Of a DNA stretch of 64,000 nucleotides, positions 50,517 to 60,900 are shown piece after piece. The notes beneath the pieces are model-generated. The model was not told where the DNA came from, searched no databases, and saw only the letters and a program-made list of their open reading frames with translations. The DNA comes from a virus. Both the position numbers and the translations under genes were made by a program. The DNA lies in the IMG/VR virus record IMGVR_UViG_3300024520_000047, positions 62,001 through 126,000 of that record; one strand, 5' to 3'. Each line of letters starts with the position of its first letter. The first letter of the stretch is position 1.

Positions 50517-51427
50517 TATTGTTGTGCAATATTATTAAACGCTTTTGTAAAGTCTATATTATTACCTCTATCTTGTCTCACCTCATAAAGTGGTGCTCCA
50601 AATTGGTCTCGTGTTTCGTATAAATTATATTGCTTATATATATTATTATCACTATCGTAAATTGTATATATCCCATCACTAAGTGATTTAGTTTGATTTC
50701 CATATAACGCGATTCCTAGACTATCTACATCGTAGTCTACCATTTCAATTTCTATAGTTATTGGATTAAAATGTGTATTCGTTATAACCACATTCTGTGC
50801 TGGTTGACCAATGTAGGGTAAGGCTGTAGGTTTATTGGATGGGGCTGAGGTGGGTGTTAATGTACAAAAAAGTAAATTACTACCCCCGTTAATATACCTA
50901 TATCTAATCGCTTTTTGGTTACTATTTGTTAAATTTTGAGTTATTGGTTCACAAAAGAATGAAGATGTTACAATTCTATAAAAATTTGGTATCTTAGTTC
51001 CATCAGCATTTAAATATTCTATGCGGTAACCAACCAAACCATTATTTACAAACTTATTTCTAGAATTTAATGGTACATTATTAATATCAAAAACTAATCC
51101 TTTTACATTGGGTAATGATGATAAAACACCACAATCAGTAATAGTTGTTCTGATTTCTAAAGGTCTAATAACCAAAGTATATATACCTTTATTGTTAAAT
51201 TCATTATTAGGTAATCTTAAATTATATACCCCACCTAATAACTCAATACCATTATTTCCACCAGTATTTGCATTATGATAATAAGGACTTAAAATACTTT
51301 TTGCATCCAAAGTCGTTATTGTTGCCTGTTCTACACTTTCCCTAGAGGGGGTATAGAGTGATAATATTTCTACATCTTCTGGAGAAACATCTGATAATCT
51401 TTTTATTCCGTAAGTACCTAAAGCCAT
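50516..51427 (-). CDS. Tail/baseplate virion protein
   Basis: 303 aa. N-terminus MALGTYGIKRLSDVSPEDVE, then beta-rich segments (GIELLGGVYNLRLPNNEFNN; KGIYTLVIRPLEIRTTITDC) and a region FRIVTSSFFCEPITQNLTNS with a final YEVRQDRGNNIDFTKAF. No enzyme motif, no signal peptide. I do not recognise a named family, but it is coupled to the 3101-aa gene (TAATG overlap) and 6 nt after the 842-aa gene, so it is probably a baseplate partner of both. Confidence 0.6.
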   Translation of the reverse strand: MALGTYGIKRLSDVSPEDVEILSLYTPSRESVEQATITTLDAKSILSPYYHNANTGGNNGIELLGGVYNLRLPNNEFNNKGIYTLVIRPLEIRTTITDCGVLSSLPNVKGLVFDINNVPLNSRNKFVNNGLVGYRIEYLNADGTKIPNFYRIVTSSFFCEPITQNLTNSNQKAIRYRYINGGSNLLFCTLTPTSAPSNKPTALPYIGQPAQNVVITNTHFNPITIEIEMVDYDVDSLGIALYGNQTKSLSDGIYTIYDSDNNIYKQYNLYETRDQFGAPLYEVRQDRGNNIDFTKAFNNIAQQ

Positions 51428-51433
51428 ATTAAA

Positions 51434-53962
51434 TTATATTTGTCTTTTTATGTTATAAAATCCATAACCGTAAATTTCTAATCCACCAATTGTGTTTATT
51501 TCTCCTAATCTTTGGTTTGGTTCAAAAACCGATTGTTTACCTCTTTCAATAAATACTTCCGATTGTATTTCTGTGGGTTGGCAAACATTCATTAATACCT
51601 CTTCTTTTGTTAGGGGGTCCATACAGAGTTCTATCTCACTCCCATCTAAAAAATTTGTACCTTCTTCAGGAAAATCTGTAGAATATATACATGAGCCATC
51701 ATCTATTGTCGCCTCTGGGTTATAATTTAGTGCCACAGGGTCCGTACATCCTTCTTCAGAATAAAAACATGAGCCATCATCAAATATCGCTAAAGGGTTA
51801 AAATTTAAAGCTGAGGGGTCGGTGCAACCTGAACCAGAACCTGGTAAGTTATAATCACAACACTGTGCACGCGGCACTAAATTATCTTCTACAAATTGTA
51901 CATCAATTAAAGGTAATGGTGCGGCATCAGGGTTGGCTGGATTATTAATATTAAAAACGACATCACTGAAGGACTGTCCATCACAAAGTGTTTGGAAATT
52001 TGTTGCTTGTGGGTCAATGCAACCTAAACCATATTCACATAATGTTTGTACATGAACTGTAGCGTCTTCATTAAAATTTAATGCTGAATAACCAGGATAT
52101 ATAGGTGCTGGCCAACTTCCACCAATACTGGTACCACCATCATCCATACAACCAGGGGTAATATCTATATCACAAGAGCCATCCTCTATTATTTGTACTG
52201 TTAAATTTTGGGGAAATTGGGTTCCATTACTACTCAATGGAACACCTCCAGTCGAACCACATGATGTCTGGTCACACGGTATTCCTGTGACGGGGTCCAT
52301 ACACCATTGAGCGTTATCGGGTATTCCATCACCAGTTAAATCTATTACACAAAAATAATTATCACTGGTGGAGACACTACAACCATATTGTTGACTATAA
52401 CAACATGTTTCATTTCCAAATGGTAGTAGTGTGGTTATGGGCTCCCCTAAACAGTCTTTGGTATTTAAACTAGAATAATTATCTGCAGCTGGATTCATAC
52501 ACCCTTCATTTGTACAAGAACAAAGAGGTCTTTCATTAGAAGGCCAAGTACCACCCTGTCTTCTAGCAGACTTATCCCAAAAGTTTCCCGTACCATATAA
52601 TGAACTGCTGGGTTTTTGGTTTGTCATTTGGTTCCACGCACTTAACGATATCTCCCCACTACCACCACACGCCAACCAAATATTGTTTGTACATACGGTA
52701 GCATTTCCATAATTATCTAGATGGTTAGTTACAGTCGAAGGTTGTGGTATGTATTCATTGTTACTATTAAGACATACGGAACAATCTAAATTTCCCTCAT
52801 AACAAAAATCATCTGCGGTATCTAAATGATTAGTAGCGCCTCCGGGAGCATTAGGGTCGACTGGTGGGTCAGCATACTCATAACATGTTTGATTACCAAG
52901 AGAATCATATACGTATTTATTAGTTCTTAATTTTCCATCACAATTCATAAGAGCTAAAGGGTCATAACTGCCAAAATTTGGGTCTGTACACCCAAATGAT
53001 ACATAACCACAACAGAGGTCTGCTCCTTCTCGGTCTGTCGTGGAGTTATCTAACGTATAGAGGCTTTTCCTTCTCCACATAGTAGACACAGTATTTTGTT
53101 GTGCTGAACTTATTCTACCGAAAGCATTACCTACGTTCCATCCTGTATGTAAATAACCTTTAAAACCACCATTCACTAATTTGTCTAGATTTCTACCACT
53201 CGGGTATGCAATATTAATCTTACCGGCACTCCCCTTATAAGCAGACGAAGGAATATTATGACTTCCATTCCACCATCCGCCCGCATAAATTAATTTTGGC
53301 CCTGAATTCGCTTCACCGTCTACTACAGTTTCACAATCATACTGATTTTTATTGTCAAATCCTAAAGCAGACACTTCGGCAGGTATAGAAGCATTTCCAT
53401 ATACTGCAAAGTTGCTATAATAGCTTTCTAGTAATTGCATACAATTTTGAGGACACGCTCCATTTGCATTGCCTATATTTGTAGATGTTGCATTATTCAC
53501 AACATCTTGGGTAATTAACCCGTAAGAGTCTGGATTAGTACACCCAACATTTATGTTTGTACTAAAATAACAAAAGCTCCACTTATTCTTCCAGTCATTC
53601 CTTACACCTACACAGTGTCTGCAGGGCTCGTTTTTGGTGGGAGGTAAACATCCACTTCCTGGTATTGATTCGTGGGCCGACCAAGCTTGCATCGGACAAC
53701 CAACACACTTCCCTTTTGTTGCAAAAATTAATTGCCCTATTTCATAATCATAATATTCTTGCCATGGAGCAGCAGTTCCAATTCTTCCAAAAAAATCACA
53801 ACAAAATCCTTTATTCTGGTAAGTTCCAAGACCACTATGGTCAGGCACACCTCCCTCATCTTCACATTCATCATTAAATGTTGGCATAGCATTCCACCAC
53901 ATATTTGAGGGGCTGGGCCCGTGCACATATGCACCACACGGATTTTTTTTTCCTCTTGCCAT
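51434..53962 (-). CDS. Cys-rich virion protein with Cys-Thr-Asp-Pro...Asp-Gly-Ser-Cys repeats
   Basis: 842 aa. The C-terminal half has consecutive repeats of the form GCTDPxALN(F/Y)NPxAxxDDGSC. The best copies are GCTDPSALNFNPLAIFDDGS and GCTDPVALNYNPEATIDDGS, and at least four degenerate ones occur (GCTDPNFGSYDPLAL; GCMNPAADNYSS; GCIDPQATNFQTLCDG; GCMDDGG). Such Ca-binding-like, disulphide-prone repeats are frequent in secreted Bacteroidota proteins and in phage fibres from the same environments. The N-terminal half is also Cys-rich (PCGAYVHGPSPSNMWWN; CCDFFGRIGTAAPW). It probably forms a rigid fibre or decoration. Position in the baseplate block supports a virion role. Confidence 0.65.
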   Translation of the reverse strand: MARGKKNPCGAYVHGPSPSNMWWNAMPTFNDECEDEGGVPDHSGLGTYQNKGFCCDFFGRIGTAAPWQEYYDYEIGQLIFATKGKCVGCPMQAWSAHESIPGSGCLPPTKNEPCRHCVGVRNDWKNKWSFCYFSTNINVGCTNPDSYGLITQDVVNNATSTNIGNANGACPQNCMQLLESYYSNFAVYGNASIPAEVSALGFDNKNQYDCETVVDGEANSGPKLIYAGGWWNGSHNIPSSAYKGSAGKINIAYPSGRNLDKLVNGGFKGYLHTGWNVGNAFGRISSAQQNTVSTMWRRKSLYTLDNSTTDREGADLCCGYVSFGCTDPNFGSYDPLALMNCDGKLRTNKYVYDSLGNQTCYEYADPPVDPNAPGGATNHLDTADDFCYEGNLDCSVCLNSNNEYIPQPSTVTNHLDNYGNATVCTNNIWLACGGSGEISLSAWNQMTNQKPSSSLYGTGNFWDKSARRQGGTWPSNERPLCSCTNEGCMNPAADNYSSLNTKDCLGEPITTLLPFGNETCCYSQQYGCSVSTSDNYFCVIDLTGDGIPDNAQWCMDPVTGIPCDQTSCGSTGGVPLSSNGTQFPQNLTVQIIEDGSCDIDITPGCMDDGGTSIGGSWPAPIYPGYSALNFNEDATVHVQTLCEYGLGCIDPQATNFQTLCDGQSFSDVVFNINNPANPDAAPLPLIDVQFVEDNLVPRAQCCDYNLPGSGSGCTDPSALNFNPLAIFDDGSCFYSEEGCTDPVALNYNPEATIDDGSCIYSTDFPEEGTNFLDGSEIELCMDPLTKEEVLMNVCQPTEIQSEVFIERGKQSVFEPNQRLGEINTIGGLEIYGYGFYNIKRQI

Positions 53963-54032
53963 TATAAAATAAAGTTAAATATAAGTTTATATATGTTATT
54001 TATTTCCATATTCTTTTTTTTTTAATTATACA

Positions 54033-55298
54033 CTACCCTTCAATTTCCTCCACAACATTACATGGAACACATGGGACCCATAATGTACTTTCATGTGTTG
54101 GTTTACCCATACACTCATATAAGTTAGATGTGGTGGGATTACAATACCAACAACACCCATTATATGAAACTGTAGCTTGTCTAACATATGGTTTAATGTT
54201 GCTCCATTCACCAGAGGGAATTGTTTCACCAAACTCCGCACATTGACATGGGTCACTAGCGGTTTCATCACAACATTCCCACTCTAAATTATCCACATTC
54301 CACCCACTGCTATATGCTTGGAAATAAGTTTTATCATCTTTAAAGTCTGTATATGTAATATTATTAACCGTATAAGAAGTAAAGCTATCTGTAACTTCAA
54401 TTATCTCACCACTTAAATCTTCCACTAAAACTTGAGTCATTCCTGTAGGTGGTAAGGAATTGGGCCCATAAGTTGTAAACAACGAAAGTCTACTATCTGT
54501 TGTATACCCAGTAACCACATATGGGACATCAATACTATTAAAACTAAAAAAGTCATATACGTCGGGATTACTATCACCACTATAGATATAACTTTGATAA
54601 ATAGAATCACACGCAATTGGGTCCCCCATATTTGGTGGATGTATTTCTATTACACCAAAAGGGTTGGGTATATTTGCTTGTGATGTGTAGGGTAATGAAA
54701 TTATTTTTTTAATCGTCGTAGTGCCCCAGGGGTTAACTTGTTTTAATGAAATCGTATACCCTTCTAAATTAGCTCCAGCATACGTATGATTTGCACTCGT
54801 AACTCCCACAGTTAATGTAGTCACAGGTGTGTTGTCACCCCAATCAATTATATAATCACCAAACGTTAAAAATCGTTTAAACTCAGTATCAGAAGTATTA
54901 TGTACTGTAACTGTTAATCCTGTAGCAACATAAACAAAATTATTAATAACATCTCGTTGTACTATCAGACCATCAAATGGTGTGTATACCCCAATATCAT
55001 TAAAATCTTCAGTTAAAATAATTGGAACTGTAAACCCAGTTAAACAAGGGGGGTCTTTTGGTAATTGTGATTGTTGTGAAGCTATGGAACGCCATCTATT
55101 ACATATATAGTCTTCTTTAATCTGTGCTTTCCAATATTCACAATATCCACCGTTATTAAAATAGCAATTTTCACATTGGGGTGTGCTGGGAGATATAGGT
55201 TGTGGTAAGGCAGTATAACTGGGTGGTAACTGGGGGGGTATAACCTCAACCTGACCAGGGTAAAATCGTCGTTTAATTATGAAAGAGTACTTTTCCAT
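54033..55298 (-). CDS. Virion protein with Cys cluster and PKD-like domain
   Basis: 421 aa. Near the N-terminus (about 42-70) is a Cys cluster CENCYFNNGGYCEYW ... YICNRW (CxxC-x7-C-x(n)-C-x-x-W), a pattern that I recall in phage structural proteins and that could bind zinc or an iron-sulphur group. A PKD-like beta-sandwich follows (about 145-200): FGDYIIDWGDNTPV, then ANHTYAGANLEGYTISLK. The C-terminus has paired Cys (WECCDETASDPCQCAEFG; CCWYCNP). It overlaps the next gene by one base (TAATG). Ends in TAG. Likely a tail or baseplate component exposed to the outside. Confidence 0.6.
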   Translation of the reverse strand: MEKYSFIIKRRFYPGQVEVIPPQLPPSYTALPQPISPSTPQCENCYFNNGGYCEYWKAQIKEDYICNRWRSIASQQSQLPKDPPCLTGFTVPIILTEDFNDIGVYTPFDGLIVQRDVINNFVYVATGLTVTVHNTSDTEFKRFLTFGDYIIDWGDNTPVTTLTVGVTSANHTYAGANLEGYTISLKQVNPWGTTTIKKIISLPYTSQANIPNPFGVIEIHPPNMGDPIACDSIYQSYIYSGDSNPDVYDFFSFNSIDVPYVVTGYTTDSRLSLFTTYGPNSLPPTGMTQVLVEDLSGEIIEVTDSFTSYTVNNITYTDFKDDKTYFQAYSSGWNVDNLEWECCDETASDPCQCAEFGETIPSGEWSNIKPYVRQATVSYNGCCWYCNPTTSNLYECMGKPTHESTLWVPCVPCNVVEEIEG

Positions 55299-56317
55299 TA
55301 TGGTGAATTAAAATATTCGTAAAAGTTTAGTGATGTATTTTGAGTTGCACCAACCCTATCATTAGTAGCATTATACATAGTATATGTGTAATTATTTTTA
55401 TTTAATTCTACTCTATAATAAAAATAATTTTGTGTGGGAAAACTATAAGGTGTAGGTAAACTAGTCTGTGGTGTATTTAAAAATGAAGTTACTACACCAG
55501 TTTTTCCATTATAAAATTTACATGACATATAAAATACAGACAAATCTAAAAATGTATTTTCTTTTAACCAATAAATGTAATACCCATCATTATTATTAAA
55601 TGGGTCCAATTCAAACTGAGGAATGGGTGAATTTTGTTCATCTAATGGTTTACAATTCCATCTTCCACCTAAATTTCCGCTACACCCAGAGTTTAATGTA
55701 GGCATAAATAACTTTTTCCCATTAATCGGGTTAAGTAATATACTAACATACAATTGTTGTTCATTTCGTATTGGTGAATCGTATAGGTCCAGTTTAAAAA
55801 AACTTTTAACAAAACTTTTTTCATTCCTGTATGTTTCTTCCACAGTGAAATCTTGTAATTCATAACCGTATAACCCCGTATCTCCAGTTGTTATTATCCC
55901 TGACGGTATATACATTGGTGGTCCATCTGGTGGACCCGGATATGCTTCTTCCCACTGGTCAGGGCATGGTGCAGTAGGATTTAAAGTAGCGTCATTAAAT
56001 TGAAAAGTCTGATTTGGGGCTTTTCTATATGTAACATCAAAGCCTGTATTAGTGGAATCCAAAAGATAGCCAAAATTAAAATTATAAAATATGTTTGGGC
56101 TTGGGTCTCCATCAATAAGAGGAGCGTGGGCATATCGTGTAACCTCATAGTCTTTCTTTAAACCTAATAATTTAGCTAATGTTTCCTTTTCATAATCAGC
56201 TACCAAATCTCCCCTTCCCACTTCATCAGTTGTATTTTGAATGGGTATTATTAGGTCTCTATCAAGATTGTCGTCTTGGAGTCTATTAAGTCTTAATTTA
56301 TATTTATTCACAGCCAT
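55298..56317 (-). CDS. Tail/baseplate virion protein
   Basis: 339 aa. Begins MAVNKYKLRLNRLQDDNLDR; the rest is beta-rich with aromatic clusters (IFYNFNFGYLLDSTNTGFDV; EQQLYVSILLNPINGKKLFM) and a C-terminal LNKNNYTYTMYNATNDR. No family recognised and no enzyme motif. The start overlaps the upstream gene by 14 nt, and the stop overlaps the downstream ATG by one base. A structural role is inferred from this tight coupling to the other virion genes. Confidence 0.55.
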   Translation of the reverse strand: MAVNKYKLRLNRLQDDNLDRDLIIPIQNTTDEVGRGDLVADYEKETLAKLLGLKKDYEVTRYAHAPLIDGDPSPNIFYNFNFGYLLDSTNTGFDVTYRKAPNQTFQFNDATLNPTAPCPDQWEEAYPGPPDGPPMYIPSGIITTGDTGLYGYELQDFTVEETYRNEKSFVKSFFKLDLYDSPIRNEQQLYVSILLNPINGKKLFMPTLNSGCSGNLGGRWNCKPLDEQNSPIPQFELDPFNNNDGYYIYWLKENTFLDLSVFYMSCKFYNGKTGVVTSFLNTPQTSLPTPYSFPTQNYFYYRVELNKNNYTYTMYNATNDRVGATQNTSLNFYEYFNSP

Positions 56318-57995
56318 CTATAACTAAATTTTCTAATGTGTCCGATGCACCACTCACACTAATGGTGGTATTAAATGCAGTGGACCTTAATCTTCTATGG
56401 ACAAAAAATTCAATATCCCGTTTTGGGTAGTGTGAATTATTTAAAAACGGATAATCTACCCCATGACTTCCCTCAACAAATCCAATATCATATATGTCTC
56501 TCCATTTCCATATTTTTTCATCCTCAAAATATGTGGAATAGCTCGGTATATTTGCAACAATGTCTGATTGCCCTGTTTCGATATAATTTGAATATACTCT
56601 TATGGGGACATTATAATGTGGTTTATAAACATACCCCCACCCACTATCTAGATTATTACCAAAAATTGTATTCTTAAAATTAAAATTATGTCTAATTTCA
56701 CTAATTGTTCTTTCTTTTAATTCATACATATTATACTCGGTAAACGCACCTCTTAATTTATCACCTACTTGTAACGCTTTTCCTGAATTAATGTTGGGGT
56801 TTGGTGGGTTAGGTAAGATAATACCAGAAATTGGTTGTAAATCACCGGGATGTCCTCTAACAATCTGATTAGATAAATTATCGTGAACAAAATAATATGG
56901 ATAATTCCACGACCAACCATATGTGGGTGGATAATCAAAATACCCTAAATTATTTCTTAACATTACAGTAACAAATAAAGTAGTTAATGGCCTCTGTAAA
57001 TTGTCCAAGTATCTTTTTACATCAATATCTTCAATAAATGAATATAAATACGTAGGGTAGTCCACCTTAACACTTTCTCTTCCCACACCATCTGGATTAT
57101 CTAAACCTTTTTGAAACTTGCTTACGGTTTTAAATATTCCTTCAGCAAATGCACATTTATTTAAATTATAATCCTTAACATTCGTAATAATTTCATGTTC
57201 TATAACATAATAAGAAGAAATAGATTTTGTGTCATTAGGATTTAATTGTCGTTTAAATGTACCCAATGAATTTTGTGGTATTGTAGGTCCCACTAAATTA
57301 ACTACAGGAATAAAAACTGAAAATACATTTTTATCTGAATTTCTTGTTTGGTTTCCGATACTATATACCGGATAAGTGTCTACATTATTGGGAAACGTAT
57401 AACCATCAATGTTTAATTTAACGTATTGCCCCATTTTTAATCCATGTGGTGCCGCACAGTTAAATTCTATTAAAGTTTTACCACCCTTTCCAATATTATT
57501 AACAGAAAATGGAATTCCATCCGATGCCGTAAAATTTAAAACATCGCCCCCTTCTTCTGCTTGATATACCATTGGTTGTGTAGAGTTACACTCTGTGGGA
57601 ATGCTTATATATAAATTCCAATTAGTTTCATCACCAACAGATTCATCTACATCTGTTCTAATAAAATCAAATTCTTGAAACTCGGGAAACCCATTCCATG
57701 TTAAATAATTTATTGGTCCTACACTATATAAATTAAAAAATAATCTTGACGTAGTTTGAAATGCGGTCCCAGAATATGCGTTATCAATATATGGTTGTAA
57801 TTTCCCGTACACCCTATATAATGAAATGTTTTGTCTTTCATCATTAAATCTTTCACCTAAATTTAATGGAACACTTATGTCGCCCTCTATTAATTCGAGA
57901 GATTGTTGTTCTAACTCTATATTCAACTTCTGGTCTAATGGTGGTGCGCCTTTAAACTTTTGTTCCGCGGGTATTATTTTTATATTTTTACTCAT
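56304..57995 (-). CDS. Tail/baseplate virion protein
   Basis: 563 aa from ATG 57995 (MSKNIKIIPAEQKFKGAPPL). A further in-frame ATG at 58019 would add eight residues and deepen the overlap with the upstream gene from 8 to 32 nt; the shorter form is preferred. N-terminal IELEQQSLELIEGDISVPLN and a region RFNDERQNISLYRVYGKLQP, then a long beta-rich part. Clusters of aromatic residues (YGWSWNYPYYFVHDNLSNQI) near residue 370. No named family recognised. Shared transcript with the neighbours suggests a baseplate or tail-tube-end role. Confidence 0.55.
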   Translation of the reverse strand: MSKNIKIIPAEQKFKGAPPLDQKLNIELEQQSLELIEGDISVPLNLGERFNDERQNISLYRVYGKLQPYIDNAYSGTAFQTTSRLFFNLYSVGPINYLTWNGFPEFQEFDFIRTDVDESVGDETNWNLYISIPTECNSTQPMVYQAEEGGDVLNFTASDGIPFSVNNIGKGGKTLIEFNCAAPHGLKMGQYVKLNIDGYTFPNNVDTYPVYSIGNQTRNSDKNVFSVFIPVVNLVGPTIPQNSLGTFKRQLNPNDTKSISSYYVIEHEIITNVKDYNLNKCAFAEGIFKTVSKFQKGLDNPDGVGRESVKVDYPTYLYSFIEDIDVKRYLDNLQRPLTTLFVTVMLRNNLGYFDYPPTYGWSWNYPYYFVHDNLSNQIVRGHPGDLQPISGIILPNPPNPNINSGKALQVGDKLRGAFTEYNMYELKERTISEIRHNFNFKNTIFGNNLDSGWGYVYKPHYNVPIRVYSNYIETGQSDIVANIPSYSTYFEDEKIWKWRDIYDIGFVEGSHGVDYPFLNNSHYPKRDIEFFVHRRLRSTAFNTTISVSGASDTLENLVIDGCE

Positions 57996-60900
57996 CTTCT
58001 TTTGGTGGTAAATACTCATTTAAAAATCTATCGTAAGCTGATGCTCCTTGTCTCAACCCAAAATAATAAAATAATGTAGTACCTAATCTAATATCTTGGT
58101 TTGATAACGGTGCTGGTAAAGTAAAAACAAACTGTCCTTGGTCTGGTGGTCTTAAGTCTCCGCCATAAAATGATGGTGTACTCCAGTCCCCATCATGGTC
58201 ACCTTCTGGGGGTGTGGGGTTAGGTCGTGGGTACAAATTACCTTGTTGGTAACCAATTACTTCAATGGATGTATTATCACATATAGCCTGTGCTCCTTGA
58301 TTAAACGCATAATCGTTATTGAAGTTACCATACCCAATTCCTGCTTTTTGCCAAACATAATATGGGACTACTTGTGTATTTTCAATACCAAAAGAACCGC
58401 CCAACAAACAGTTTATTAAATCATAATCTTTTGTTAATAAAGGGTATACTGACGATATTGTTGTAATGCCGCCAATACCACTGCCGTAGAGTGATTGCCA
58501 TTGCCCACCTCCAGGTCCAAAACCATAGTAGGGGTCCTGAACGTCAGTAGTAAAAACTGACACTCCCGCCATATTATTTGTTGCTAACAATTGTGCAATA
58601 TCCCCATCAATTACTCTTCCTCTCCAAACTGCAGTTCCCATAGACCCTTTTCTCACATTTCCAACATTTCTATTGTAGGTCGCACCAGGTTCCGCGTCCG
58701 CTCCAAACCATTTATTAAGGCCAGACCACCTAAAATTATCAAAAACTTGTATGGATATTTTTCTTTCTATTTCTCTCCCTAATAATTCTTCACTGGGTTG
58801 GAAACTACTAGGTGTTAGTCTATCTATAAAAAAGCATTGTGTGTTCTCATTTGGATTATTTGATGCACAAATAGATGTTATACAGGGGTCCAAAGGACCT
58901 AGTTCACAAATAGTTGTTGGGAAATTAATTCCACAGTGTGCTACAGCTATAGCGCCAAATGCTTGAGAACCATGTACAGGCCAAGCCGTACTGCTGGCAA
59001 TATTTGGGTTCTGATGACCAAAACCCGTGGCTAATGAAAAGGGGGTACTCCTATAATAATAGTTTATCCCTTGGTCATCATCTTGTCTCCACACTACCCT
59101 ATCAGGATATAAGTAAATGGGGTTTGGGACTTCAGTTCCATCATCTAGTGTTTTTCTCCCTTTATTAGCAAATTTAAAATGATATAATGTACCATTAATC
59201 CAATTATTACTAAATTTCATATTAAATATGCCTTGACATAAACCAGTATAAATATTCGCTAATATTCTCCACCTATTCAAAGACCTAAACATCTGCCATA
59301 TATCGTTAAATAACCAAACAACTATTAATAATAAGGTAACTATCATATATATACCGAAAGCTATACCACCATAAGGGGGTGGTATAAAAACAGTTCCAAT
59401 CATAAAACCAATAACGCCCTTAACTCGGTCAGTTAAGGCTGGGTCAAATTGTAAAATCCAACAACCTCTGGGGGCACTATTATTTAATGCTCGCCAATGC
59501 TCGCCATTGCCCCCTCCTTGGGCAAATCCCAACATATCACATTTACTTATGCTATTTGGGTCATCCGCTATAACTTCTTGCATTTTACCCTTAACAGTAG
59601 TATATCCGGCAATATCCCATAGTGGAGGCATTACAAATTTATATGGTGGTCCACAGAAACATGGTTCACAATTTGGATAATCATATAATTTCTTTTGGAT
59701 ATAAAATGAGCCAAATAATACATCTATTAATGGATACATAACAAAAATAGCAACTAATATAATCATAACTATTTGGCCAATCCAAGACCCCAAATAAACA
59801 GCTAAACCAGGCGCAAAAGGATAGATGTATATCCATAATCCCATTAAGTTCATTGTATCCTCAGCATAAGCTGCAAAACTCATTACCGATAGAATTGCAC
59901 CAAACCCAATAGATAATGCCGCTAATAAAATGGTAACCATTTGTACTATTCTGGAAATTTGTTGTTGGGCAAAAAACGTATTTCCACCCCTAAAAGAATC
60001 ATTGACGGGAAATTCTTTATTGGTATCGGTGCATCTACTTTCTGCTGGAGGATTAATGGATTTAATTCCTATAAATCTCCATCTATTATTTGATTGGGGA
60101 TAAAGTGTCTCTGTGTCAGGTTGAACATTTTTCCTATAATTGTCTATAAAACTTGCAATTGTATATACTTTATTAGGTCCAAATTCATAAAAATAATCTT
60201 CACATTTATAAGCTGGGGAGTTTTCCCACGATAAATTAGAATCTAAAGGATAGTCCATAATATTATCCGAAAACGAATAACTAGGTGATGGCGAACCCGG
60301 TTCTGTATCATCTACATATTCTCTAATGTTTGGAATTAAATAACTTGCATTTCTTACTTCTGAACCACTCGAATCAAAACTAATTTTAAATCTATATTTT
60401 GCTTTAGTTGGAACGCCTTTTTTTGGGTCATTAGATATGACCTGTTCCCCATATTCGTTAGTTATTATAAAATCTAAGTTCATTGGTAACTGTGTAACCC
60501 ATGACCCATTACCGTCAATTACTTTACCCCCTTTTTCTAATGCAAAATATTCTAATTTTGGGGTACACCCATCATCTTCAGTTAAAATTGTATGTCTAAC
60601 AGATTCAATCACACCAGTTCCTGTAGTTAAATTACATAATTGTCCTTGATTTTTAGCTGGTGTCCCTTCAATGCCAACAAAATTACTATCATCATCTGTA
60701 ATTATAGAACCCATAAATGTCGCACTCGGGATTATTTCTACACCAGAATCTCTTAAATCAAAATCTATTCTTGATATTCCTATTTCACATAAATTATCAT
60801 CCCCCCAAAAAGGTACAACCTCAACAACTTTATTTTGTATTACTATTTGGGGTAACGTATCTAAATTTTCTGACTCTTTAAATTCTAATGCACTTTCAAA

